DNA from: Thermincola ferriacetica
GTDB taxonomy: Bacteria > Bacillota > Thermincolia > Thermincolales > Thermincolaceae
DNA: 64,000 bases
Assembly: GCF_001263415.1 (NCBI RefSeq)
Contig: NZ_LGTE01000016.1
Location: 1-64,000 of the forward strand
Direction of reading: 5' to 3'
Shown here: positions 16,525 to 23,990 of the stretch, piece by piece
How the letters are laid out: each line of letters starts with the position of its first letter
How positions within the stretch are numbered: the stretch's first letter is position 1
The notes under the pieces: generated by a model
The model's input: the letters and a program-made list of their open reading frames with translations, nothing else
What the model was told of the DNA's origin: nothing
Databases searched by the model: none
Program-made: the position numbers and the translations under genes

Positions 16525-16555
16525 CAAAAACCCACTTGTTAGGTAGTGAGCTACT

Positions 16556-17092
16556 ATGAAAAGTAAACAATTCGATTTAAAATGGCTGCTCGGGAGCTTC
16601 TGGCCTGATTGGGTCGGCGGCATACTGCTGGCTTTATTAAATATCCTGCTTACAGCTATTTACAAACCCTGGGGGGTTACCAGCACCATCACCGACTGGG
16701 GAATGCGCATATGGGCTCTCCTGGGAGGGCATCCCGAAAAATGGGTTGATTATTTAAAAGAAGCCGATTATAATTTCCTGTCCAAACATCCGTTTTTTAG
16801 TGAAGAAACAATTCTTAATCTGGGCGTAATCACCGGGGTCCTTTTTGCTTCTGCCCTGGCTGCTCAGTTTCGTATTAAGCTGCCCCGAGGATATCGCCAG
16901 CTTGTATTGGGTTTAACCGGCGGAATTTTGATGGGCTACGGCGCCAGACTGGCAGCCGGCTGCAACATCGGAGCAGTAGTTGGCGGTATCGCCTCACAAT
17001 CGCTGCACGGATGGATTGCTGGAATATTTTTATTCTTCGGCGCCCTGGCCGGAAGCATGGTCCTAAAATATTTCTTTATGCGAACCAGATAA
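16556..17092 (+). CDS. YeeE/YedE family sulfur transporter half (copy A2)
   Basis: The 178-residue membrane protein carries the second-half signature MGYGARLAAGCNIGAVVGGI with the conserved Cys. It starts at ATG 16556, 31 bases after tusA, and probably belongs to the same unit. Its 3' end overlaps the convergent LysR gene by 30 bases. Paired with the protein at 15668 it would make a two-part YeeE/YedE transporter. Confidence 0.85.
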   Translation: MKSKQFDLKWLLGSFWPDWVGGILLALLNILLTAIYKPWGVTSTITDWGMRIWALLGGHPEKWVDYLKEADYNFLSKHPFFSEETILNLGVITGVLFASALAAQFRIKLPRGYRQLVLGLTGGILMGYGARLAAGCNIGAVVGGIASQSLHGWIAGIFLFFGALAGSMVLKYFFMRTR

Positions 17093-18007
17093 CCGGCAGG
17101 AAGGGGGACTGCCCGAATCCATCAACATCCGGATAAACCTCTTGCCGGCGCTGTTCAAAACCGAATCATCACGATAAATCAAAACATAATGAAATTTAAT
17201 GGCCTCTCCTTCTATCCTCAGGGGATGCAGCCGGCGGGTATGGATTTCTTTCCCCACAGCTATCCTGGTACATATGGCTAAACCTACTCCCGCTTCCACT
17301 GCCATCTTGAGTGCGTTCATACTGTCCACTTCTTTTTTCACCACTAACTGATTTAAAGCAATCCCTTTAGAATTCAGTGTATTTTCGAAGACCCTCCTTA
17401 TTCCGGAACCCTCACAGGGAACAATCAGCGCGGCCTTGCTCAATTCTTCCCAACTGATTGAATTTTTTCCGATCCACGGCAGTTCATAAGGAGCTATAAC
17501 CAATAGTTCATCATCAGAAACAGGGTAAATAACGTATTTGTCCATGTCTTCAATTACCGCATCCTCTTCCACAACAGCCAGGTGAATTTTACCCTTTTTT
17601 AATAAGGACAATACTGTTTGGGAATGATGGACCTGCATGTCTACCCGGGTTAACGGGTACTTTTCCTGAAAATTCCATAAAATGCAGGGCAGCACATAAT
17701 TGCTCACCGTATGGCTTGCACCGATAATTATTCTATTATTCTCAGCTTCCTGGTAGCTGTCTATCTTCTTTTCCAGGGCATTATGCATTTTTATGATTTC
17801 CCTGGCATGGCGGACTACTTCCTCTCCTATTTCAGTCAAAACAACCTCGCCGGTATCCCGTTCAAATATCTGAACGCCATAGTAGTTCTCTACGGCAGCT
17901 ATTTGATTCCTCAGGAAAAACTCTCCCAGGTTAAGAAGCTTTGCGGCTTTGGAAAAACTTTTTACCCTTACCACTTCACATAGCAGTTCCAATTGGGAAA
18001 GGTACAT
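17063..18007 (-). CDS. LysR family regulator, third, with unusual HTH
   Basis: The 314-residue regulator is clearly related to the LysR at 12578 (QLELLCEV.RVKSFSKAAKLL at the start; CEGSGIRRVFENTL in the effector domain). The usual recognition helix LSQPAVSxQI is replaced by LGEFFLRNQI, so DNA recognition may differ or be weakened. ATG 18007 has AGAGGTCA upstream. Its 3' end overlaps the convergent YeeE/YedE gene by 30 bases. A candidate LysR site lies at 18083-18098. It probably governs the YeeE/cytochrome genes or the ABC importer upstream. Confidence 0.85.
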   Translation of the reverse strand: MYLSQLELLCEVVRVKSFSKAAKLLNLGEFFLRNQIAAVENYYGVQIFERDTGEVVLTEIGEEVVRHAREIIKMHNALEKKIDSYQEAENNRIIIGASHTVSNYVLPCILWNFQEKYPLTRVDMQVHHSQTVLSLLKKGKIHLAVVEEDAVIEDMDKYVIYPVSDDELLVIAPYELPWIGKNSISWEELSKAALIVPCEGSGIRRVFENTLNSKGIALNQLVVKKEVDSMNALKMAVEAGVGLAICTRIAVGKEIHTRRLHPLRIEGEAIKFHYVLIYRDDSVLNSAGKRFIRMLMDSGSPPSCRLSGSHKEIF

Positions 18008-18082
18008 AAGAAATGACCTCTTTCGCAAACAAATTAACAATTTCCCTCTGTTTATTATAGCACCTGCACCGACTACCCGGTC

Positions 18083-18098
18083 ATAGTATTACATTATA
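18083..18098. promoter_or_regulatory. Candidate LysR-type site, copy 2
   Basis: ATAGTATTACATTATA lies 76 bases upstream of the LysR start at 18007. It matches 15532-15547 at 15 of 16 positions, with GCCATCA following. The position fits autoregulation. Confidence 0.45.
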
Positions 18099-18141
18099 GC
18101 GCCATCATGGATGGTAATATTGCTCATTACCGGGAAACTGA

Positions 18142-18173
18142 AAGGCTGCAAGGTGCAAAACCTTACAGCCTTA
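18142..18173 (-). terminator. Hairpin after the ABC importer operon
   Basis: AAGGCTGTAAGGT pairs with ACCTTGCAGCCTT (one G-T mismatch) across a 5-base loop. It lies just after the ATPase stop on the minus strand. The following T-run is weak (TTTCAGTTTC), so termination may be partial. Confidence 0.6.
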
Positions 18174-18178
18174 GTTTG

Positions 18179-18955
18179 TTATGCCGAAGGCATGATGCGA
18201 TTATAATCCAGCAGGGCATGGAGTTCCTGCCACATTTCGTCAAAACCGGGGTAGCCCACAAATCGCGGTCTGCCCAGTTGGTTGGTAATAATTTTTTTAA
18301 TAGTACCGGGACGCTTGCTCATCACGGCTATCTTACTGCCAAGAATAATTGCTTCCTGAATATTATGGGTAATAAAAATTATGGTGGGACGGAATTTTTC
18401 CCAGATACCGATTAATTCTGTCTGCAAGACAGTCCTGGTTTGCGCATCCAGGCTGGCAAAGGGCTCATCCATCAACAATACTTTTGGTTTTAGAGCCAAC
18501 GCCCGGGCAATGGCGACCCGCTGCTTCATGCCCCCTGACAACTGGTGCGGATAGTTATCTTTAAATTCACTGAGCCCTACAAGTTCCAGAAATTCTGCCG
18601 CCCGTTCCCTTCGTTCCGTAGGAGAACCCAGTTTGTTTACCCTTAATGGGTATTCCACGTTTTCCAGCACCGTTTTCCACGGGAGCAATTGGTCGAAGCC
18701 CTGAAATACCATGGTTCGGTCCGGCCCCGGTTTATCCACGGGCCGACCGCCAACCAGTATTTCCCCTTCTGTCACCTGTTCGAAACCGGCAATACACCGT
18801 AAAAGTGTTGATTTGCCGCATCCCGAGGGCCCCAAAATACACAATAATTCCCCCTCATCAATTTCAAAACTTATTTTATCCAGGGCCACTATCTGTTGCT
18901 GCCTGTTGGTATATACTTTTGTCACGTTTTTTATTTCCAAATGATTTACTGCCAT
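18179..18955 (-). CDS. ABC transporter ATP-binding protein, TauB/SsuB-type
   Basis: The 258-residue nucleotide-binding subunit has Walker A GPSGCGKST, signature LSGGMKQRVAIARAL, Walker B KVLLMDEPFASLDA and the switch His in FITHNIQEA. It is the last gene of a three-gene importer (binding protein, permease, ATPase) of the nitrate/sulfonate/taurine class. The substrate cannot be read from the ATPase. A sulfonate or other organosulfur compound is suggested by the YeeE/TusA and LysR genes next door. Confidence 0.93.
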   Translation of the reverse strand: MAVNHLEIKNVTKVYTNRQQQIVALDKISFEIDEGELLCILGPSGCGKSTLLRCIAGFEQVTEGEILVGGRPVDKPGPDRTMVFQGFDQLLPWKTVLENVEYPLRVNKLGSPTERRERAAEFLELVGLSEFKDNYPHQLSGGMKQRVAIARALALKPKVLLMDEPFASLDAQTRTVLQTELIGIWEKFRPTIIFITHNIQEAIILGSKIAVMSKRPGTIKKIITNQLGRPRFVGYPGFDEMWQELHALLDYNRIMPSA

Positions 18956-18964
18956 ATCTCAACC

Positions 18965-19735
18965 TCACACCGTCATTCCCCATCGTTTGATGGTTTTCTT
19001 TTCAATATAGCCGAATAACAAATCTTCAACAAGTATACCGATTATTACTATTACCACTAACGCAGCAAATACGCCTGAAATATCCATCAGATACCTCTGC
19101 TGATATATGTACCAGCCAAGGCCGCCGCTGACACCGGCCGTACCGAAAACCATTTCCGCCGCTATCAAAGCCCGCCATGCTCTAGACCACCCAATTTTAA
19201 CCCCTGTCAAAAGGTAGGGAAAGGCAGCCGGTACCATAATGCCCAGCACCAACCTGGGCCCTCGCAGGCCGATATTTTCTCCCACTTCTTTATAAATGGG
19301 GGGTACTGTTTTAAAACCGGTAACTGTATTTAATATCATAGGCCATAATGTAGAATGGACAATAATAAATATTATAGCCTTTTGCCCCGTTCCAAACCAT
19401 AGAATGGCCAAGGGGAGAAGGGCGATACCGGGCAAAGGGTCCATTACCGCCACTGCCGTATTAATGAAGTCATCAAAGGTCCTGGACATTATCGCCACAG
19501 TAGATAAAATTATAGTCAGGAACACGGAGATGACCAGACCTATGATAATTAAATACAAGGAAAAACTTGCGTTATCAATTAATTCCCCACCGAAAATCCC
19601 GCTTTTAAAGGCCTGCCAGATGCTGCCCAGGGTAGGGAACATCATCCGGGGAAATATGCCCGTAAGAGCCGTTGCTTCCCACAATCCTAACAAAATGATG
19701 ATAAATAATATCCTTTTCCGAAAAATTTCCCTCAT
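18965..19735 (-). CDS. ABC transporter permease, TauC/SsuC-type
   Basis: The 256-residue inner-membrane subunit has about six spans. The coupling segment includes YKEVGENIGLRGPRLVLGIMVPAAFPYLLTG, matching the EAA loop of BPD_transp_1 importers. It lies 7 bases downstream of the binding-protein gene and 9 bases upstream of the ATPase gene, so the three are one transcript. AGAGGTAG precedes the ATG. Confidence 0.92.
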   Translation of the reverse strand: MREIFRKRILFIIILLGLWEATALTGIFPRMMFPTLGSIWQAFKSGIFGGELIDNASFSLYLIIIGLVISVFLTIILSTVAIMSRTFDDFINTAVAVMDPLPGIALLPLAILWFGTGQKAIIFIIVHSTLWPMILNTVTGFKTVPPIYKEVGENIGLRGPRLVLGIMVPAAFPYLLTGVKIGWSRAWRALIAAEMVFGTAGVSGGLGWYIYQQRYLMDISGVFAALVVIVIIGILVEDLLFGYIEKKTIKRWGMTV

Positions 19736-19742
19736 GCTATTA

Positions 19743-20807
19743 CTACCTCTTATTATTTTTGTTGCTGTCCCGATATTGAGCCTTTTCTACAGGAGATAAG
19801 CCGCCAGACTTTTTGCCGATGGCTGCTGTAACATTCTCCCAGCAAACTTCATCCAAACTTTTGGGCACCTTACTGATATATCCCGCTTTTTTCATAAACT
19901 CGGCAAATCCCAATAACCCGTACGGAGTGGAAGTATAGTTGGTGCCCGGCCAGGTAAGATATTTTTCCACTTTCTCCGCCGGCATCTTGTAGCTAGGGGC
20001 CAGGATCTTGGCTGCTTCCTCGGGACTGTTATTAATGAAGGTAATTGCCTCATCCATGGCCATGACAAAGGCCGCATAAGCCGTAGGATGGTTATCATGA
20101 AAATCCCTGGTTGCCGAACCCACCAAAAAACCAAACTCGCCGCCAAAGGCATCTTCCCCGTTTAAAACAAGTTCCACTCCCGGTGTATCTAACTCCTCAT
20201 ACAAGTACGGCGGAGCAGAAAAATGGGCGGCAATAGCCCTTTTGCTTACCACGGCAGTAGCTGCATCAGGGTGCTGCATAGACACCAGGTTTTTGTCCAT
20301 GGCTTTGGGGTTGCCCAGTTCCTTTTCCGCGGCCATGGCCAACAGCATATGTTGAATACTGCCGGAATAGGGGGTCGCTATCTTATCTCCTATCTTAAAG
20401 TCCTTTAATGACTTTAAATCCTCGCGGTAGGTCACCAGACCCAGGGGCGCAGTCCCGAGGGCTGTACATATCTTCCAGTCAGCGCCTTTATCCCATGCTA
20501 TCCAGAAGGGCGTCTGCCCCGTAAACCCAATATCCAGGTCGCCGGAAACCATAGCCTCTCTGATCATTTCCCCACCCATCTGTTTCCATTCCACCTGAGC
20601 CCCCGGCAGGTACTTTTCAATCAGTTTCTTTTCCTTCACAATTTGCACCGGCGCATAGCCAAGGCCATATTGTATAGCAATGCGAATTTTTTCGCCCGAA
20701 TAGCCGGCTGCCTGATTTTGGCTCCTTTTGGAGGTCGTACATCCCGCAACAAAGAGTACGGACAATATCAAGAGCAGCGCTATCAAAAATCCGGTTATTT
20801 TTTTCAA
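19743..20807 (-). CDS. ABC transporter substrate-binding lipoprotein, NMT1/SsuA-like
   Basis: The 354-residue lipoprotein has a signal peptide ending at the lipobox VAGC (residue 23). Its two lobes come in the normal order: IRIAIQYGLGYAPVQIVKEK opens the first lobe and the GQTPFWIAWDKGADW region follows. It belongs to the NMT1/TauA/SsuA group that binds sulfonates, nitrate or related anions. It is the first gene of the importer operon, and the lipid-sugar genes lie 51 bases upstream in the same direction. Compare the island protein at 40441, whose lobes are in the opposite order. Confidence 0.9.
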   Translation of the reverse strand: MKKITGFLIALLLILSVLFVAGCTTSKRSQNQAAGYSGEKIRIAIQYGLGYAPVQIVKEKKLIEKYLPGAQVEWKQMGGEMIREAMVSGDLDIGFTGQTPFWIAWDKGADWKICTALGTAPLGLVTYREDLKSLKDFKIGDKIATPYSGSIQHMLLAMAAEKELGNPKAMDKNLVSMQHPDAATAVVSKRAIAAHFSAPPYLYEELDTPGVELVLNGEDAFGGEFGFLVGSATRDFHDNHPTAYAAFVMAMDEAITFINNSPEEAAKILAPSYKMPAEKVEKYLTWPGTNYTSTPYGLLGFAEFMKKAGYISKVPKSLDEVCWENVTAAIGKKSGGLSPVEKAQYRDSNKNNKR

Positions 20808-20858
20808 TTTCTATCGCCTCCCTGTAAAATCTTAACTCAACTTTTTAGTCTTCAACAG

Positions 20859-21203
20859 TCAAAGTTGGATGATGCTCAAACCGAGGCATATGCAGGCTAT
20901 CCCAAGATAGTGAAACCTGGTAAGTTTTTCTCCGAAAAAGATTTTCCCGCCCAGGCTGACCAAAAGGTAGTTCAGCCCGGTAAAGGCGAAAGCTATCGAA
21001 AGCTCCAGTTCCCTGAGGGCCAGGATGTAAAAAACCGGGGTAATCAGCACCAATAAAACAGCCGGCACAGTAAACCTGTTGAAAAGCGTCCTGGCAACGG
21101 CTGCCATGTTGCCCTGCCATTGAATTTTGTCGGCGCCTTTTTTCAGCAAAAGCTGCCCGGCTGTAGTAGCCAGGACCATAAAAGCAATATAGACATAGCC
21201 CAT
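20859..21203 (-). CDS. Small EamA/SMR-like membrane protein, possible lipid-sugar flippase subunit 2
   Basis: The 114-residue protein has four spans and the start MGYVYIAFMVLATTAGQLLLKKGADKIQ, like the ArnF/EmrE size class. Its gene begins one base before the stop region of the similar 117-residue protein, as ArnE/ArnF pairs do. ArnE/ArnF flip undecaprenyl-phosphate-linked aminoarabinose. With the glycosyltransferase and ATP-grasp genes upstream, a similar role on a lipid-linked sugar is the best inference. Confidence 0.75.
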   Translation of the reverse strand: MGYVYIAFMVLATTAGQLLLKKGADKIQWQGNMAAVARTLFNRFTVPAVLLVLITPVFYILALRELELSIAFAFTGLNYLLVSLGGKIFFGEKLTRFHYLGIACICLGLSIIQL

Positions 21204-21557
21204 TTAAGACCCTTCTCCCTTAAACCCGCCTAATGAAGTAAAAATAACACCGGCAATGATAAGTAAACTGCCCAGAAGTTTATACAAAGTAATTGTTTCC
21301 CCGAAAACAAAATACGAAGCTACCAGAATTAATACAAAAGAAAGGCTCATCATCGGGTAAGCGAAAGATACAGGCAGTCTTTTCAGGATGAAAAGCCACA
21401 CCAGGCCCCTGAGCAAGAGAGCTGCGTAGCCCAAAACCACAAATACATTAAACAGGGACTCATAAGACGAACCCATTTTTGACATAATCTGCCCAAATAC
21501 CATGAGGAACAAAGGCAGCAATATTAAATAATAACCCTGCTTATTTTGACGGGACAT
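21204..21557 (-). CDS. Small EamA/SMR-like membrane protein, possible lipid-sugar flippase subunit 1
   Basis: The 117-residue protein has four spans (LLPLFLMVFGQIMSKMG; YPMMSLSFVLILVASYFVFGE). I chose ATG 21557 because AAGGA lies 5 bases upstream; the frame opens 5 codons earlier. It lies between the ATP-grasp gene and its partner at 20859 with almost no spacing. The pair resembles ArnE/ArnF-type heteromers. Substrate is inferred only from the neighbours. Confidence 0.75.
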   Translation of the reverse strand: MSRQNKQGYYLILLPLFLMVFGQIMSKMGSSYESLFNVFVVLGYAALLLRGLVWLFILKRLPVSFAYPMMSLSFVLILVASYFVFGETITLYKLLGSLLIIAGVIFTSLGGFKGEGS

Positions 21558-21562
21558 GGTCC

Positions 21563-22822
21563 TTACTCCCATATATTGTGAATTAGAAGGTCTCTGTTAT
21601 TTTTATCATAAAAGGCTAACTCCGCATCAAACCTTTTTATGAACCGGTAATACTCCTCCGGGTTATCGGTATAAAAATCAAAACAGCCCACCCTGGAAGT
21701 AGCGTTTTCTATTTTGGCGATTTGTTTTCCCTCTTTTACAAATATCCGGCCATGATAGCCGGCAAAATCCTGTGGAACTGAAATCTTCTCAACCACCCCG
21801 GGCTGTGCAAACATAAAGAAAATTGAACCTAACCTGGCTTTCTCCCTGACCTGCCCTGGTTCGAATAAATTTTTCCCCTCGGTGACCAGGGTGAAATATA
21901 AATCAAGAATATCAACTCCTGTTACCTGGGGAATAGTTTCCGATTCAAACCCACCTCCTATCCGGTAACCAAATTCAATTATTTTACTTCCCTCAGTGCC
22001 AACTACCATTTGAATATATAAAGGCCCGTCTTTAATTCCAAAAGCATTAACCAGGTTCTGCACAATGCCGTCAATTTCTTTTTGCCGTCCACGGGCTCTT
22101 CTGGATGGATAACGCTGTTGCTTACAGACACCCAAAGCAATGCTGTCGTCAAAATGCAGCCGGTCGGTAATTAACAAATTAAAAGCCTGTCCATCTTTAA
22201 CCCAGCAATTTACCGTAATCTCATCACCGGGATAAAACTCCTCCACAATCACCGTTTTGGTCAGGCTGAACTGCCGGGCAAGAGCGAACTTCTCTTTTAG
22301 CTCTGCCCGGTCTTCTCTTCCTTCGAGAACAAATATCCCCCGCTGGCCCTGACTGTCTACAGGTTTCATCACCAGCGGGTATCGCAAACCGTCCGGCGAA
22401 AATTCGGAAAACCTTGCAAACACTTTAAAACTTGGTGTGGGAATCCCGTGTTCAGCCATTTTTGCTTTCATATAAAGTTTATTGGTTACGCTTTTCCCCT
22501 GTTCTTCCGTGATGGGAAAAGGTAACCCAAGTCGTTCCGAAACAGCCGCCGCAGTATATACCGGTTGGTCTGTGCCGATGGTCATAATGTAGTCAATGTT
22601 TTCTTCCAGGGCATACCTATAGTTGTCCTCAACGGAAAAAGTACTTATTTGCCTGGCGGTATGGCTGTATTTTTTCCCGGGCGGGTCAGGGTAATAGTCA
22701 GAAAGATATACCTGATACCCTTGCTCCCTGGCTTTCAGGATCAGGGGAATTTGCAACAACCCTCCACCCAGTACCAGAACTTTTTTGCCCAAATAGTTTT
22801 CCTCCTTAAAATAATGCGACAT
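21563..22822 (-). CDS. ATP-grasp domain ligase
   Basis: The 419-residue protein has an N-terminal Rossmann-like preATP-grasp part (KVLVLGGGLLQIPLILKARE) and an ATP-grasp fold with VTNKLYMKAKMAEHGIPTP, YPLVMKPVDSQGQRGI and IIEFGYRIGGGFESETIPQ. Such enzymes activate a carboxylate and join it to an amine. The start overlaps the stop of the glycosyltransferase by a few bases (TAATG), so they are coupled. In this amino-sugar locus it may acylate the 4-amino group of the sugar with an amino acid, but this is an inference. Confidence 0.85.
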   Translation of the reverse strand: MSHYFKEENYLGKKVLVLGGGLLQIPLILKAREQGYQVYLSDYYPDPPGKKYSHTARQISTFSVEDNYRYALEENIDYIMTIGTDQPVYTAAAVSERLGLPFPITEEQGKSVTNKLYMKAKMAEHGIPTPSFKVFARFSEFSPDGLRYPLVMKPVDSQGQRGIFVLEGREDRAELKEKFALARQFSLTKTVIVEEFYPGDEITVNCWVKDGQAFNLLITDRLHFDDSIALGVCKQQRYPSRRARGRQKEIDGIVQNLVNAFGIKDGPLYIQMVVGTEGSKIIEFGYRIGGGFESETIPQVTGVDILDLYFTLVTEGKNLFEPGQVREKARLGSIFFMFAQPGVVEKISVPQDFAGYHGRIFVKEGKQIAKIENATSRVGCFDFYTDNPEEYYRFIKRFDAELAFYDKNNRDLLIHNIWE

Positions 22823-23562
22823 TACAAGTTTATCACTTTTTCCACTATATAGGCCGGTTTATCCTTTCTTATCAGTTTCATAATCAACCGGTTGTTAATG
22901 GTCAATTGTCCGGCAAGTTTAAACATCTTATACGCGGAATAATTGCTGGCTCCGTATTTTCGCGGCCGGTGTTCCACATCGGCGTTGACCACATTGGCAG
23001 TTACCCGAAATATAAGCGCCGGTATATAGGGGTATGGAAAATCTATTTCCAGCATCCCGTCAACAACCTGCCTCTTAATTAAACGGAAAGAAGACAGGTA
23101 AAGTCCTTTTGGCTTGTTTATGGCAATTTCCGCTAATTTCCTGTTTAAGTCGCTGGCCAGACGTTTCAACCAACCATGCTTTTTCTCCGTCAGCTTTGCT
23201 ATAACTGCATCTGCTCTGGTTTCCTCCATTTTATTAATAAGTTTTAAAATATCGTCGGGATTGTGTTGAAGGTCGTCATCCATGGTAATGACATACTCCC
23301 CGCGACAGTAATGCAGACCGCATACAATAGCATTATGCTGTCCGAAGTTCCCGGCAAGTTTAACCGCTTTTATCCGGGAGTCCCGGGCCGCCAATTCCAA
23401 AATTTTAGCCCACGAATTATCGAGGCTGTAATCATCTACAAGGATGATTTCATAAGACTTCCTCAATTTATCCTCGAAAAATGTTCCCAACAACTGCAGC
23501 AATTCCGGCAAAGTTTTTTTTGCGTTGTATACAGGAATGACCACAGAGTATGTGACTTCCAT
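22822..23562 (-). CDS. Family 2 glycosyltransferase, DPM1/ArnC-like
   Basis: The 246-residue GT-A enzyme has VIPVYNAKKTLPELLQLL, VDDYSLDNSW and the metal-binding TMDDDLQHNPDD. It lacks the C-terminal membrane spans of many DPM1-like enzymes. Members add a sugar from a nucleotide donor to polyprenyl phosphate. It heads a tight unit with the ATP-grasp ligase and two small flippase-like proteins. The neighbouring wecE suggests a 4-amino-dideoxy sugar as the donor. Confidence 0.85.
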   Translation of the reverse strand: MEVTYSVVIPVYNAKKTLPELLQLLGTFFEDKLRKSYEIILVDDYSLDNSWAKILELAARDSRIKAVKLAGNFGQHNAIVCGLHYCRGEYVITMDDDLQHNPDDILKLINKMEETRADAVIAKLTEKKHGWLKRLASDLNRKLAEIAINKPKGLYLSSFRLIKRQVVDGMLEIDFPYPYIPALIFRVTANVVNADVEHRPRKYGASNYSAYKMFKLAGQLTINNRLIMKLIRKDKPAYIVEKVINL

Positions 23563-23990
23563 AACAAAACCTGCTCCTGCCTAAAAATTCCCGTTGTTTT
23601 AGCCCGGTCCTCAGCCAATATCCACTGTATTTCAACAAAAAATCACGTAATTCCTTTTAAGTTTAAAAATAATTAATTTGTTTTCCTGATTTGTGAGTAA
23701 TTCCTATTACTAATATACTAAGAAATTAAATATTTAGGAAAGTTTTGTCTGGTAGCTTGAAATCACTGTCGTTATCCATTTTATATAAAATAGATCTCAT
23801 TCTGACCAAGGAATATTCCTGTAATTTATTGAAAATTACAACTTTAATTAACTGGCAGGAAATTTTTCCTGCAGTTACTAATAATATTTATAATTGTCGA
23901 ATGCTAAAAGTTGCCAACCCGGAGGTGGTAAACGGGAAAAGGGAAAAACTACCTGTTTTAAAAATCAATTAAAAAACGGAGGGATGAAAG
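23563..23990. other. AT-rich intergenic region upstream of the tetra-rhodanese gene
   Basis: No gene is seen. This lies between the divergent glycosyltransferase and rhodanese genes and should hold both promoters. A short piece near 23755-23775 (TTGAAATCACTGTCGTT) resembles a fragment of repeat segment a. A strong GGAGGG lies before the rhodanese start. Confidence 0.6.
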
